Assembly (NCBI GenBank): GCA_021324155.1
Contig: JAJPJQ010000007.1
Coordinates: 37,937 to 101,936 of the forward strand
DNA from: Pseudomonadota bacterium
GTDB taxonomy: Bacteria; Desulfobacterota; Binatia; UBA9968
Direction: 5' to 3'
Length of the DNA stretch: 64,000 nt
In this document: positions 1 to 8,615 of the stretch, piece by piece
How the letters are laid out: each line of letters begins with the position of its first letter
Position numbering within the stretch: position 1 is the first letter of the stretch
Made by a program: the position numbers and the translations under genes
The notes under the pieces: generated by a model
Seen by the model: the letters and a program-made list of their open reading frames with translations, nothing else
What the model was told of the DNA's origin: nothing
The model's database searches: none

Positions 1-915
1 CCGGCGTATCGCCTCCGCGATCAGGTGCGCCACGGAAAGGACTTTGATTTTGTCGCACGTGCCGGCATTGCCGCCGAGCGGCACGGTGTTCGTCGCGATC
101 AATTCCTCGAGCGGCGATTCGACGATTTTCTGGATCGCCGGACCGGAGAGCACCGCGTGCGTGCAGCAGCCGAGGATGCGCTTAGCGCCTTCGCGCTTGA
201 GCGCCACGGCGGCCATCGTGAGCGTCCCGGCGGTGTCGACCATATCGTCGAGCAGGATCGCCGTCTGGCCTTTTACCTCGCCGATGATGTTCATCTCGGC
301 AACCACGTTGGGGCCCGAGCGGCGCTTGTCGATGATCGCCAGCGAAGCGTTGAGGCGCGTCGCGAAGTCGCGCGCGCGTTCGACGCCGCCGGCGTCGGGC
401 GAAATGATCGTGACCTCGTTGTGATTGAGCCGCTGCTTGACGTACTGGAGCAGCACCGGCGTCGCATAGAGATTGTCGACCGGGATGTTGAAAAATCCCT
501 GAATCTGACCCGAATGCAAGTCCATTGTCAGAATACGCGACGCGCCCGCGGTCGTGATCAGATCGGCGACGAGCTTCGCGCTGATCGGCACGCGCGGCGA
601 GACCTTGCGGTCTTGGCGCGCGTATCCGTAGTACGGAATTACCGCCGTGATGCGCTTGGCCGATGCGCGCTTGAACGCGTCGAGCATGAGCAGCAATTCC
701 ATCAAATTGTTGTTCCCCGGCGAGCAAGTCGATTGCACGACGAAAACGTCGCCGCCGCGCACGTTCTCCTTGACCTCGACCTTGCTCTCGCCGTCGCTGA
801 ACGTCTCGACCACGGCTTTGCCGAGCGGCACCTTCAAATGGTCGCAGATCTCCCGCGCAAGCGCCGGGTTCGAGTTGCCGGCGAAAATTTTCAAATCGTC
901 CTGATGTTGTCCCAT
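1..915 (-). CDS. prs: Ribose-phosphate pyrophosphokinase (PRPP synthetase), 3' end cut by window edge
   Basis: Makes 5-phosphoribosyl-1-pyrophosphate from ribose-5-phosphate and ATP in the cytoplasm, feeding nucleotide, His and Trp synthesis. The visible 305 codons start [20 protein letters not shown], typical of Prs. They contain the catalytic/regulatory region ([10 protein letters not shown]), the ribose-5-phosphate segment ([11 protein letters not shown]) and the PRPP loop DDMVDTAGT near residue 225. Only the last few residues (family length about 310-320) are missing. Start chosen at the ATG ahead of GQHQDD. It lies next to tRNA-Gln, spoVG and ispE on the same strand, a gene order familiar from Deltaproteobacteria. 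No anomaly seen. Confidence 0.95.
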   Translation of the reverse strand, partial: MGQHQDDLKIFAGNSNPALAREICDHLKVPLGKAVVETFSDGESKVEVKENVRGGDVFVVQSTCSPGNNNLMELLLMLDAFKRASAKRITAVIPYYGYARQDRKVSPRVPISAKLVADLITTAGASRILTMDLHSGQIQGFFNIPVDNLYATPVLLQYVKQRLNHNEVTIISPDAGGVERARDFATRLNASLAIIDKRRSGPNVVAEMNIIGEVKGQTAILLDDMVDTAGTLTMAAVALKREGAKRILGCCTHAVLSGPAIQKIVESPLEELIATNTVPLGGNAGTCDKIKVLSVAHLIAEAIRR

Positions 916-1002
916 GATCGATGATCGAAAGTGGAAACTAGTATAAATAGAACAGCCGGAGCGGCAAAGCAACTCCGGCTCTCGCGCGCGCTTTCAGGAA
1001 AC

Positions 1003-1076
1003 TGGCTGGGCGGGAAGGATTCGAACCTTCGATACCGGATCCAAAGTCCGGGGCCTTACCGCTTGGCGACCGCCCA
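1003..1076 (-). tRNA. tRNA-Gln (anticodon TTG)
   Basis: On the minus strand a 74-nt cloverleaf begins TGGGCGG and ends CCGCCCA-G-CCA. The seven acceptor pairs are all Watson-Crick and the CCA end is encoded. The anticodon loop reads ACTTTGGAT with anticodon TTG (codon CAA), and the T arm has GGTTCGAATCC. It sits between prs and spoVG on the same strand. Confidence 0.95.
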
Positions 1077-1101
1077 TCCGCAAGTGCTTGATTCAAAGCA
1101 C

Positions 1102-1386
1102 TTATTGGTCGCCGAACGCCTGCTCGCCGCCGCTCTCGGCGACCCTGTGATACTCGGCGATGATCTTCTCTTCGATCATTCTGCGCGTCTCGTTGTTGAT
1201 CGGATGAGCGATGTCGCGATACGTTCCGTCCTTGCGTTTTTTGCTCGGCATGGAAACAAACAGCCCGGTCGCGCCCTGGATGATCTTGAGATCTCTGATC
1301 ACGAAGCACTGATCGAATGTGATCGTGACGTAAGCTCTGAGCTTTTCTTCGTTGACAGGAAAGACCCTGACCTCGGTGATCTCCAT
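1102..1386 (-). CDS. spoVG: Septation regulator SpoVG
   Basis: A 94-residue protein of the SpoVG family. In Firmicutes it binds nucleic acid and affects division and sporulation; in Gram-negative lineages its role is less defined. Family signatures are MEITEVRVFP, LRAYVTITFD, FVIRDLKIIQG and a GLFVSMPSKK loop followed by DIAHPI. Length is usual for the family (84-100). The start is supported by an AAAGGAGG site 5 nt upstream. It lies between ispE and the tRNA-Gln/prs pair, all on one strand, with 62 nt to ispE. Confidence 0.95.
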   Translation of the reverse strand: MEITEVRVFPVNEEKLRAYVTITFDQCFVIRDLKIIQGATGLFVSMPSKKRKDGTYRDIAHPINNETRRMIEEKIIAEYHRVAESGGEQAFGDQ

Positions 1387-1448
1387 GGGGACCTCCTTTG
1401 CGTCGGGCCCGGAGATAGAGCTCGGCGAGCTATGCTATCGGCGCTGCA

Positions 1449-2294
1449 TCATCGAAGCGACCGCACGAGAAACGCTTGTACGCCATTCTCTCTCTGCAAG
1501 CGCAAAAACGCCTTTCTGGCCTTGTCTCCCGATGAAAAAATTCCGAATACCGACGAGCCGCTGCCCGACATCAGAGTCCCCGCGGCACCTTCCTCGGCGA
1601 GCTTGCGCTTGAGCCACGCGACTTCTGGATAGCGTCGGAATACGGGCTTTTCCAGGTCGTTGACAAGCTCAATCGCGCTCCCGCGAAGCGGCCGCACGAA
1701 TGAATTAAGGCTAGTCTTTTCAATATTTTTTGTCAACTTAAAAGACAGGCTCCGGTAGGCCCAAGCGGTCGATACCGGGAACCCCGGATAAACGATCACG
1801 AGCCATAATCGGCGGAGCGATTTGAGCGGCGAAAGCCGCTCGCCGATGCCGCGCGCGCGCGCCGGCCGTCCGAGGATGAAGAACGGCACGTCGGCGCCGA
1901 TTTTCACCCCAAGCCGCAGCAGCTGCCGCCGATTTTTCTTCAGCCGCAACAGACGATTGAGGCTGACGAGCACCGCCGCCGCATCGCTGCTGCCGCCGCC
2001 GAGCCCCGCGCCCGCCGGAATGCGCTTTTTGATATCGATCGCGACGGGATACTTCGCCGCATCTTTGCCCAACAGCAGCGCGGCGGCTTTATACGCGAGA
2101 TTTTCCGCGCCGGAAGGAATTTTCGGATCGTCGCACGTGACGCTTAGGTTCGTGCCGGGCCGCGCGCGCTCGATCTCGATCTCGTCGTAGAGCGACACCG
2201 GCGCCATGATCGTATCGATCAGGTGATAGCCGTCGCGCCGCTTGCCCACGACGCGAAGCGAGAGATTCACCTTCGCCGGCGCTCGAAGTTTCAT
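1449..2294 (-). CDS. ispE: 4-diphosphocytidyl-2-C-methyl-D-erythritol kinase
   Basis: GHMP-family kinase that phosphorylates CDP-methylerythritol in the MEP isoprenoid pathway, which supplies the prenyl precursors used by the hopanoid genes at 38-43 kb. The 281 residues have the N-terminal substrate motif APAKVNLSL, GYHLIDT, the ATP loop PAGAGLGGGSSDAAA near residue 92 and the C-terminal GSGSSVFG. Length is normal. The ATG is preceded by a weak ribosome site and lies only 2 nt after the stop of the upstream gene, so translation may be coupled to it. The first 34 bases are repeated at the start of that upstream gene. Confidence 0.95.
   Translation of the reverse strand: MKLRAPAKVNLSLRVVGKRRDGYHLIDTIMAPVSLYDEIEIERARPGTNLSVTCDDPKIPSGAENLAYKAAALLLGKDAAKYPVAIDIKKRIPAGAGLGGGSSDAAAVLVSLNRLLRLKKNRRQLLRLGVKIGADVPFFILGRPARARGIGERLSPLKSLRRLWLVIVYPGFPVSTAWAYRSLSFKLTKNIEKTSLNSFVRPLRGSAIELVNDLEKPVFRRYPEVAWLKRKLAEEGAAGTLMSGSGSSVFGIFSSGDKARKAFLRLQRENGVQAFLVRSLR
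2261..2294 (-). repeat. ispE 5'-end repeat, copy 1 (inside ispE)
   Basis: The first 34 bases of ispE match 3061-3094 at 31 of 34 positions, in direct orientation and 800 bp apart. Both copies encode MKLRAPAKVNL. The repeat brackets the unrelated 265-codon gene at 2297-3094. Confidence 0.85.
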
Positions 2295-2296
2295 CG

Positions 2297-3094
2297 TTAA
2301 TCTACGCTCGATATCTTTTCGTTCATTTTGATAGTGGAAAGCGATTCGAAGAACAATTTACGAATATCATTCCGACGCTCCACGGGTACGTTCTCTGGGA
2401 TATGGATCCAGGCGCTTATAAATCGCCAAGAGTCCACTGGCTCCCGATAATGAAACCGAGCGACCGCCAGGATTGTCCGGAGTGGCAAATTTTGCGCACC
2501 GATCGTACAGGCTGTCGATACTTCCGCAAATGAGAAATTTTCCGAACCGAAAGGCCGTCGATGGATTTCCGCCCGACCGCTGCCTGAAGCTATCCTAGGC
2601 ACGCAAAGAACCGCTGAAGTTCGATCTCTTGGAATCAAGTGACCGATGAATAAAGCGTCGTCCGATTGATAATCGCCGTCACGAAGCGCCCGTTTGATCC
2701 ACTCCGTCAACATAGCGTCGTTACGTTCATTTTCTTCAGGAATGTCGGCGATCCGCCTACCCCACCGATCTACCGGATATGTAAACCCCCAAAGCAGAAA
2801 TTGCTTAAATTTGCTACGTCCAAAGACTTTCATGCCGTATTCGGCCGAGCTACCGCTATCCAAGTCGACTAAATAATTACTGAACTGCTGCTGAATGGTG
2901 CTGATCCGCCCAGCAACACGAAGCCATGTCGTGTCTTTAAAATCGAAGGTCGCTACAGACGACACAACAGCCTGTCCTGTAAAGGGCGGCTTCGCAGGAG
3001 CAGGATTGCGAAGCTCGACGATCGTGAACTCTCCACCAGCGTACGCCAGCAGAGCTAGAAAGAGATTCACCTTCGCCGGTGCCCGCAGTTTCAT
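2297..3094 (-). CDS. Unknown secreted-type protein fused to a copy of the IspE N-terminus
   Basis: 265 codons of unrecognised function. The first 11 residues, MKLRAPAKVNL, equal those of IspE. The next stretch, FLALLAYAGG, is hydrophobic, so the copied segment plus this stretch looks like a signal peptide. The remainder (TGQAVVSSVATFDFKDTTW, then a Trp/Arg-rich mixed region ending MNEKISSVD) shows no motif I know. Base composition is nearer 50% GC and less biased than in flanking genes, suggesting transfer. It ends 2 nt before the ispE ATG. The true start could instead lie downstream of the copied segment. I am sure of the open frame and the duplication but not of the function. Confidence 0.55.
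   Translation of the reverse strand: MKLRAPAKVNLFLALLAYAGGEFTIVELRNPAPAKPPFTGQAVVSSVATFDFKDTTWLRVAGRISTIQQQFSNYLVDLDSGSSAEYGMKVFGRSKFKQFLLWGFTYPVDRWGRRIADIPEENERNDAMLTEWIKRALRDGDYQSDDALFIGHLIPRDRTSAVLCVPRIASGSGRAEIHRRPFGSENFSFAEVSTACTIGAQNLPLRTILAVARFHYREPVDSWRFISAWIHIPENVPVERRNDIRKLFFESLSTIKMNEKISSVD
3061..3094 (-). repeat. ispE 5'-end repeat, copy 2 (start of the inserted gene)
   Basis: Second copy of the ispE start, with three substitutions relative to 2261-2294. It supplies the first 11 codons of the upstream gene; the continuation (FLALLAYAGG) no longer resembles IspE. Confidence 0.85.
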
Positions 3095-3145
3095 GTGCTC
3101 TTAGCTAGCATAGGGCGGCGCGGGAAGTAAAAAGGGCGGAGAATT

Positions 3146-3243
3146 CACCCTCACCCCTCTCCCGCAAGCGGGCGAGGAGTGAGAAAGTCGCCGCCACAGC
3201 GCGTGCCATATTTTATTCCCTCTCCTCGGGGAGAGGGTGAGGG
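3146..3243. repeat. Intergenic palindromic repeat pair (CCCTCACCC...GGGTGAGGG type)
   Basis: Two GC-rich hairpin units. The first, around 3153-3183, has the loop CCCGCAAGCGGG. The second, at 3218-3243, reads CCCTCTCCTCGGGGAGAGGG. Similar units recur at 16712-16809. These look like a dispersed REP-like intergenic element. The second hairpin could act as a terminator, but no T run follows. Confidence 0.6.
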
Positions 3244-3317
3244 TCTTCTCGTTGCACAAGTCATTGCCGCGAAAGCTAAAATCAAGCATTTTCGACTAAT
3301 CGAAGCGTGCTTCGACG

Positions 3318-3416
3318 CAGCCTGTCCTGAGACTTTCGAAGGGCTTAGCACGAACGGAAATTATACATGTGACGGAATTTTTCGGTTCGCCCTGAGTTCA
3401 TCGAAGGGATCCGTGC
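3318..3416. repeat. CTGAG-N-TCGAAGGG dispersed repeat units
   Basis: Two units (CCTGAGACTTTCGAAGGGC near 3328 and CCCTGAGTTCATCGAAGGGA near 3389) belong to the same intergenic repeat type as 10890-10987 (CCTGAGCGCAGTCGAAGGGT). They lie in the roughly 640-bp space between the ispE-linked gene and the phage-type remnant and encode nothing recognisable. Confidence 0.5.
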
Positions 3417-3478
3417 ACTCTCGACAGTCCTTCAGCGGAAGCTCGGTTCGCTCAAGCGTCCGCTTCACCCAAAATAAC

Positions 3479-3541
3479 GCGTCATACTGCGACATTTGCG
3501 CAAGAATTTATCTGGACGCTCGCCGGATTCAGGTTCATTAT
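3479..3541 (+). promoter_or_regulatory. Phage-type promoter repeat, copy A
   Basis: Contains the block GCGTCATACTGCGACA followed by a promoter-like pair TGGACG (3513-3518), 17 nt, CATTAT (3536-3541). The same block and spacing occur at 11673 (+), 62212-62292 (-) and 63195-63264 (-); copies C and D have TTGACG as -35. This copy faces the phage-type remnant that begins at 3732. Conservation of the -35/-10 pair while the rest has diverged argues for promoter function. Confidence 0.6.
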
Positions 3542-3731
3542 TTATTACCGTCGACGGGGGCGGCATACGAAAACGAATCTCTCGTAGGCGTGAGGCGTGA
3601 GCCGAGACACCCGAGAACAACGCACGCTTAACCTTTCGCCCGTCTGTAGTTCTCAACTTTCTGCATCTGGTTAGCCGCGACGCAGTCGTGTTCGCTTCAC
3701 AGGCTTAACCCACCAAAAAGGAGGACCCGCC

Positions 3732-5483
3732 ATGATCGTTATCCCGCCCGAGGACCCCAACGAAAGACGCCCCGACCCTGCCGAAGAGGCGCTGGGTAAG
3801 CTCTACGAGCAATTCACCAATGTCCAGAACCTAGCCGAATTCCACGCCGCGCTCAGAAAACGGTGTATTAGATTCAACATCAGGAGATGGGCGACAGCCC
3901 GCAGGATTACGAGAATCTCCATCCCAAAGACTTCTTCAATCAGTTTCATCGCCGCGCCGACGAAGACGACAAAGCCGTCGTCTCCGAGGCTCCCTACCGC
4001 ATCCGCCAGCAGCTAAGAAACGTGCTCTGGGCCGAGCGCGACACGGCGCAGCGCCGCGCTGTGGAAACTTACAAAAAGGTCTTCATCGATCATCACCTCG
4101 CCCAGCTCGACCAAGACCGCCTCTATTACTTGGGTAAGATCGCCGATGCCGCGAACGACCAGGATCGAGAGCGCTATGTCACCGCGTTGATCGGCCGGCT
4201 GAAGCTCTCCGGCGACGCCGGGCTGCTCTATAAAGAAGACGCCGACCGGCTCATCGAGAACATCCCGAGCGACCTCGACATCTTTACGTACAACCGGGAG
4301 TACGCGAGCGACCCGGCGCTAGCCCAACGCCTGCTCTTGAACGGGGCGTATCCGAACATAGGACCGGACCTGCGGGACAGCCTGCTGAAGGAGGCCGAGG
4401 AAAGCATTTCCAATCTTGGGCTGGCGCTAGGCCAAGCGGAATCAGGAGATTCGCTCCCCAACGGCGCGAGCGCCGCCGATTACAATGTCATCCTCCCGAT
4501 ATGGCGGATGCCGCCGGAAGGTCTGCCCGATCCGACGGCCCTCCAAAAAACCTGCCGTACACGCCACCCGAGCGCCTGGCACGGCGGGACTGTTCCAGCT
4601 GGTAAACGCGACCGATTCCGGAGCGAATAATAATACCTCGCCTGAGTCTAATGTGAAGATAGAGAATGACGACGATTCCACAGACGCTAATCCGGATGAC
4701 CGCCCAGGTGATCTCACCGCCGCGTCGCAGAGCAAAAACCCGGTCCGGGAAACGCAAGCTCAGAAAGAGGGGCGGCTAGCGCGGATAGAGAAGGACAAAG
4801 CGGAAGCGGAGGAAATTCTTCGCGCCATTCCCAAAGATTTGAACGGTGTGCCGCGTGATCTAGTCGCCCTAATATATGGGGCAGCCGGAGGTCAAGATTT
4901 CGAAACCAGAAGGCCGTCGGCCATACGGTCAAAAATCGAATAGGCCTCGACATCTATGGTCTAGACAATCTGAGGAGTTACGACGACGTTATTTACCAGG
5001 GGATTTTAGGACCAAAACACGGCAGCAGAGGCCGAATAATGCGCGACCCAATTACTAAACGACCGATACAGGAATATAAGGGACCCCAATTCGAGGAAAT
5101 AACAAAAAAAGCCATGGAACGTGCCTATAACGTTCTTGAAGAAGGGCCCAAAAGGCTTCGGCTTCCTCACTATTAGACGAAAACCCCGGCCCAGGCGCGT
5201 TACAACAAAGGGCGAAGGAACTCGTCGAAGCCTACAGGGCCGCCGAAATAGTCTATTACGGCAAGCAGCCGGACAATACGATACCTGACGAGGGAGGGCG
5301 CGGCGCGTTTACTTTCATGACGTGAGACGTGATCCACCTGAGTATATCGAGGAGGGAATCGACAACGGCGAGTTCAGAGAACTCCTACCGAAAGGCGCGG
5401 GCGACAAAATGGTCTTCTACGGTCTTACCGAGGAAGGATATCAGAATAAGCGGGTACCGGCCTCGACGTTGAAGGAGAGCCGC
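3732..5483 (+). pseudogene. Multiply frameshifted phage-associated gene (gene X family)
   Basis: A strong site (AAGGAGG) precedes ATG 3732, but the protein runs through at least five frames. They are 3732-~3880 (MIVIPPEDPNERRPDP), ATG 3887-~4560 (MGDSPQDYENLHPKDFF), ~4600-4890, ~4895-5160 (LDIYGLDNLRSYDDV) and then ~5160-5480 (LVEAYRAAEIVYYG; VFYGLTEEGYQNKR). Residues between YENLHPKDF and DLDIFTYNREY closely match the partial gene at 63561-64000 upstream of the prophage capsid gene. Function is unknown; helical, charged and soluble in character. The C-terminal part has no counterpart at the right end. The first two segments could be two separate genes, since a stop precedes 3887 in its frame. 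Confidence 0.6.
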
Positions 5484-6394
5484 ATGAGACGATTAGCCGC
5501 TTTGCTTATAGTTACCGCGCTACTCCTTTGTATTCCGGCGCGCTCGGACTCAGGCGAGAGCGACGCCGAAATAAAGCGCGGTATGGAGGCGGACGTCTCT
5601 ATAGCAAAGATCATTACATCAACGACATCGTGAAGGAGCTCACGTCGATTTATTCCGACAACCGGATCATCGCAGGCAAAAGAATAAAAATCACGATCAA
5701 GGATTTTTCTCTCGAAGACGAAGATACATACGCCATCATCGAGGCAGGCGCTAAAGGCGTCGAGGGGCCGGACGATTGGTGGATCATTGTTCTTCCGGCA
5801 ACCCGCAAGAAGATTCATGGACCGTATAGTAATACTCTGTGCGTCTGCCGCGGCTACTCGCTTAATAGCGCCCGCAAAGATCTACTCGCCGAGACGCGGG
5901 AAAAAGGCATCGTGAAATGGATTACGGTGCCTCAACCCCCCGTACCCTTCGGTTTCGAAATAACCGGCGGTTCCATTGGGCCGATTTATCTGGGCCAAGC
6001 CAGAGCCTTCGCTGTTCACGCTTACGACGATCACCACATCGAGGAAGTAAGCTCAATGATCGAGGGAAGGGCGACATCCACCCTGGAGGTCTATGAAGAA
6101 GACGGCGCTCTGCTTTTGTCGGCGGAAATCTACAACGACCGGGTATTTCGGGTGACAACGCGGTCAGCGAAATTCAAAACGAGACAGGGCATCGGCGTGG
6201 GATCGACCTATGCGGCGGCAAGACGGGAATATGGGCCCCTGGCGTATGTCGGCCAGGGCGACGGCAGTTACGAGCCGGTTGTCAAGTTTCAGTATATTAG
6301 TGTCGGCTTCGGTTTTGCAGGCGATATCTCAACAGGCTATCCGGACGAGTCAGATAAAATCGTCGGTATAATTATCGCGCAAGACCCCAAATAG
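5484..6394 (+). pseudogene. Secreted protein of unknown function with one frameshift
   Basis: AAGGAG precedes ATG 5484. The N-terminus, MRRLAALLIVTALLLCIPAR, is a clear signal peptide. The reading frame breaks near 5605-5615: GMEADVSIAK in one frame continues as DHYINDIVKELTS in the next, which is then open to 6394. One inserted base would restore about 300 residues. The C-terminal half (FEITGGSIGPIYLG ... GIGVGSTYAAARREYG ... VGFGFAG) has the layout of small secreted beta-rich domains in which a GxxVGxxxxxxxxxYG segment recurs. Function unknown. The break may be real decay or an assembly indel. Confidence 0.6.
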
Positions 6395-6507
6395 CGGCGC
6401 GACGCGCTGTATGAAACTCAACACCATCGATATGGAACATATGCCGAACCATTCGGAGCCTCGACTTCGACAGAAGATGCGATTATAAAAAGGTCCTTAA
6501 TTGCGTC

Positions 6508-7096
6508 GTGAGAATACTACTACATTGCAGTGTCCTGCTTTTGGTCTGCGGTTATCTCCCCGTCGACGGTAGGGCAGAAAACGAGGCCGTCCAACGCTTA
6601 GCTGCGTCGGTCGTCGTACACGGTCAGCATTTTGCCGTAGGCGATACAATTCAAATAGAAGCAGCTGTCAAGAACATTTCCGCGAAGTCCTTTTATATGT
6701 GTACAAAGGCTTGTTCTACAGCATCAGCTACATCAAATTATTCATCGATCGAAAGCCGCTGCGAGGCTACTATTTGGCACAATTCGGAATCCTTGGACCC
6801 ACTAAGGACAGCTTTTTTTGTTGCAACCCAACGAAGAAAGACGAATCCTCTTCGAGGGCAAGCTCGAACAAACAACGATTCCAGACATGATGAGACAGGG
6901 GCATCCAGAAGTATCGGGTATATTTCTTAATTTCGGGAATTCCGCGATCGAAATCCCAGCAAGCGGAAATTACGATTTGATGTTTGAACTCAGCTACAGT
7001 AAAGAGGCGAGCACAGACGCAGAAAAGCAATTCGGCTTCGACGTGTGGCATGGCACCGTAAAATCTCCACCGGTGAAAATCGTGATCACGCAATAA
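6508..7096 (+). pseudogene. Second secreted protein with two frameshifts
   Basis: Begins GTG at 6508 with a hydrophobic signal peptide (MRILLHCSVLLLVCGYLPVD). The frame breaks near 6697 (SFYM to YKGLFYSISYIKLF) and again near 6815 (TKDSFF to LLQPNEERRILFEG), then is open to 7096, ending PPVKIVITQ. Joined, this is a protein of about 195 residues with a beta-sandwich look (VGDTIQIEAAVKNIS; ASGNYDLMFELSYS), resembling immunoglobulin-like periplasmic domains. Base composition is AT-richer than the surroundings. No function assigned. Confidence 0.55.
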
Positions 7097-7252
7097 CCAG
7101 GTTTCCACGCCGGGCCGAGATCGTTCCTTGTCTACAGCCGAGACCTTAATCTCTCTCTCCACTGGCTCGAATCCACTCCCTCGCTGGGATAAGTTAAGAT
7201 CGCAGTGGGAGTAAGTTTTTTGAGTACCTTAGCCCAAGAAAGGAGCCAAGCC

Positions 7253-7843
7253 ATGCCCAGAATCGAAGGCGTAACCAAAGACACCGCGCCCGCGGATTTG
7301 CGCGGCATTTTCGAGGAGCAGGAGAAGCAGTACGGCGCGGCGCTTAACACGCTGCGCATCTACGCGCTCAGGCCGACGATTTATAAAGGCGCGCAGGCGC
7401 TCGCGAACGGCATTCGCGAGTCGGGCCTGATCGCGCCCGAGCTGCGCCATCTCGTCTGCGTCAAGGCGGCGAGCATCAACGGCTGCCCCTATTGACTCGA
7501 CTTAAACGCATCCAGTGGGATGCAAAACGGCGCCTCGGCGGAGAAGGTGGAAGCGGTGCTCGGCGACTACAAGAAAAGCCCCGCGCTCTCCGAGCGCGAG
7601 CGGCTGGCGCTCGAGCTCGCGGAGCGCATGACCTACACGAATAAGCGCGTCACCAATGGATTTTTCAAGAAGCTCAAGCGGCGCTTCAGCGACGAAGAAT
7701 TGGTCGAGCTCGCGGCGGTGATCGCGCTGGAGAACTTCCGCAGCAAGTTCAACACGGTCTTCGCCGTCGAGGCGCACGGCTTCTGCCCGGTGCCGGCGGT
7801 GAAAGCCGCGGCCGACGTCGCGACGAGCCGGTTTCAGGAATGA
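7253..7843 (+). CDS. AhpD-like / carboxymuconolactone decarboxylase-family selenoprotein (in-frame TGA = Sec81)
   Basis: An alkylhydroperoxidase-D-like protein of 196 residues, probably a thiol/selenol redox enzyme. ATG 7253 has AAAGGAG 7 nt upstream. The frame is open to TGA 7493-7495 and continues in the same frame to TGA 7841-7843. The in-frame TGA falls at the second position of the CxxC redox motif: NGCPY-U-LDLNASSG. The sequence on both sides is one continuous family fold (ELRHLVCVKAASINGC before, LAERMTYTNKRV after). A SECIS-like hairpin follows the TGA. The His usually found four residues after CxxC is Asn here. The alternative, a nonsense mutation at exactly this catalytic position, is much less likely. 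Confidence 0.85.
7496..7523 (+). promoter_or_regulatory. SECIS-like hairpin after the AhpD UGA
   Basis: Twelve nt after TGA 7493-7495, a perfect 6-bp stem GCATCC/GGATGC (7508-7513 with 7518-7523) closes a 4-nt loop AGTG. The loop starts 19 nt after the UGA and has G in its first two bases, as bacterial SECIS elements require. The fdhA SECIS candidate in this window has the same spacing. Confidence 0.75.
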
Positions 7844-7938
7844 GCGAACCGTGCGCGGGCGGCAAGTTGCTTTTTAACGCAAGCCGGACGACAATTGCCC
7901 GCGAATAAAACACAACGCTTTCGCCGAGGAGAACGTAC

Positions 7939-8550
7939 ATGAGGATGCGGCTCGCTTTCCTGCTCAATGCTTCGTGGTTCATGGCCTCGCTGCTGCTCGC
8001 GGCCTGCGCCTCGGAAACAGTCACCTCGGAGCTGCCCGTAGCCGGCCGCGTCCTGCCCCCCGACCGCATACTCGTGCACCGGTTTCAGGTGATTCCACAG
8101 GGCTCGGAGTACGGCACGGTGCCGTTCAAACAAAGCCCGGAGGAGGTCCGCGTCGGCAGGCTCCTCGGCGAGGCGGTCGCGACCAATCTCGTCGCCGAGC
8201 TCAAGACGCGCGGCGTCAACGCCGCCATGGCCCGCGACGACGCGCCGCCCCAGGAGCAGACGGTCTGGATTTTCGGCCGCTTCATGCACCTCGAATCGCC
8301 GAGCTCCTCGAACGTGGTCGGCGGTTATACCTTCGCCGACCCGCTGCGCACGCGCGTGATGATCTTCCAGGGATCGGGCTCCAACTTGCAATTCATCGCG
8401 CAGGCGGACACGGCGACGGACAGCGGTGTCAAGCCCCGCATGGCGCCCGAGGCGGAGAAGGCGGCCGTCGAGGCGGACGCCAAGCGCGTGGCGAAGGAAG
8501 CGGCCGACCGCATCGCGGCGTACTACCGCAAACGCGGCTTCATGAAGTAG
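7939..8550 (+). CDS. Lipoprotein, DUF4410-like
   Basis: 203 residues with a lipoprotein signal (MRMRLAFLL ... ASLLLAACAS; lipobox LAAC, Cys near residue 25). The mature part (DRILVHRFQVIP, VATNLVAELKTRGVNA, QTVWIFGRFMHLE) follows the layout of envelope lipoproteins of the DUF4410 type, in which a paired-strand domain with an A-N-x-L-V-x-x-L helix is common. Outer-membrane location is inferred. It stands alone: the selenoprotein ends 95 nt upstream and the convergent kinase gene ends 65 nt downstream. Confidence 0.7.
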   Translation: MRMRLAFLLNASWFMASLLLAACASETVTSELPVAGRVLPPDRILVHRFQVIPQGSEYGTVPFKQSPEEVRVGRLLGEAVATNLVAELKTRGVNAAMARDDAPPQEQTVWIFGRFMHLESPSSSNVVGGYTFADPLRTRVMIFQGSGSNLQFIAQADTATDSGVKPRMAPEAEKAAVEADAKRVAKEAADRIAAYYRKRGFMK

Positions 8551-8615
8551 GAATTCCAGACGGATTCAACCTAAGGCGTCACCTCGGCACGCAGCTCGCG
8601 GAATGGAATTCGCTC

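Noticed and set aside
25..924. Plus-strand open frame opposite prs
   Set aside because: Shadow of the Prs gene; no ribosome site or family features.
3146..3243. CRISPR array
   Set aside because: Only two palindromic units with no regular spacers; typical of REP-like intergenic repeats.
5600..5633. Stop codon at the end of the 5484 first frame considered as Sec or programmed readthrough
   Set aside because: Continuation is in a different frame, so it is a frameshift; no SECIS-like hairpin in place.
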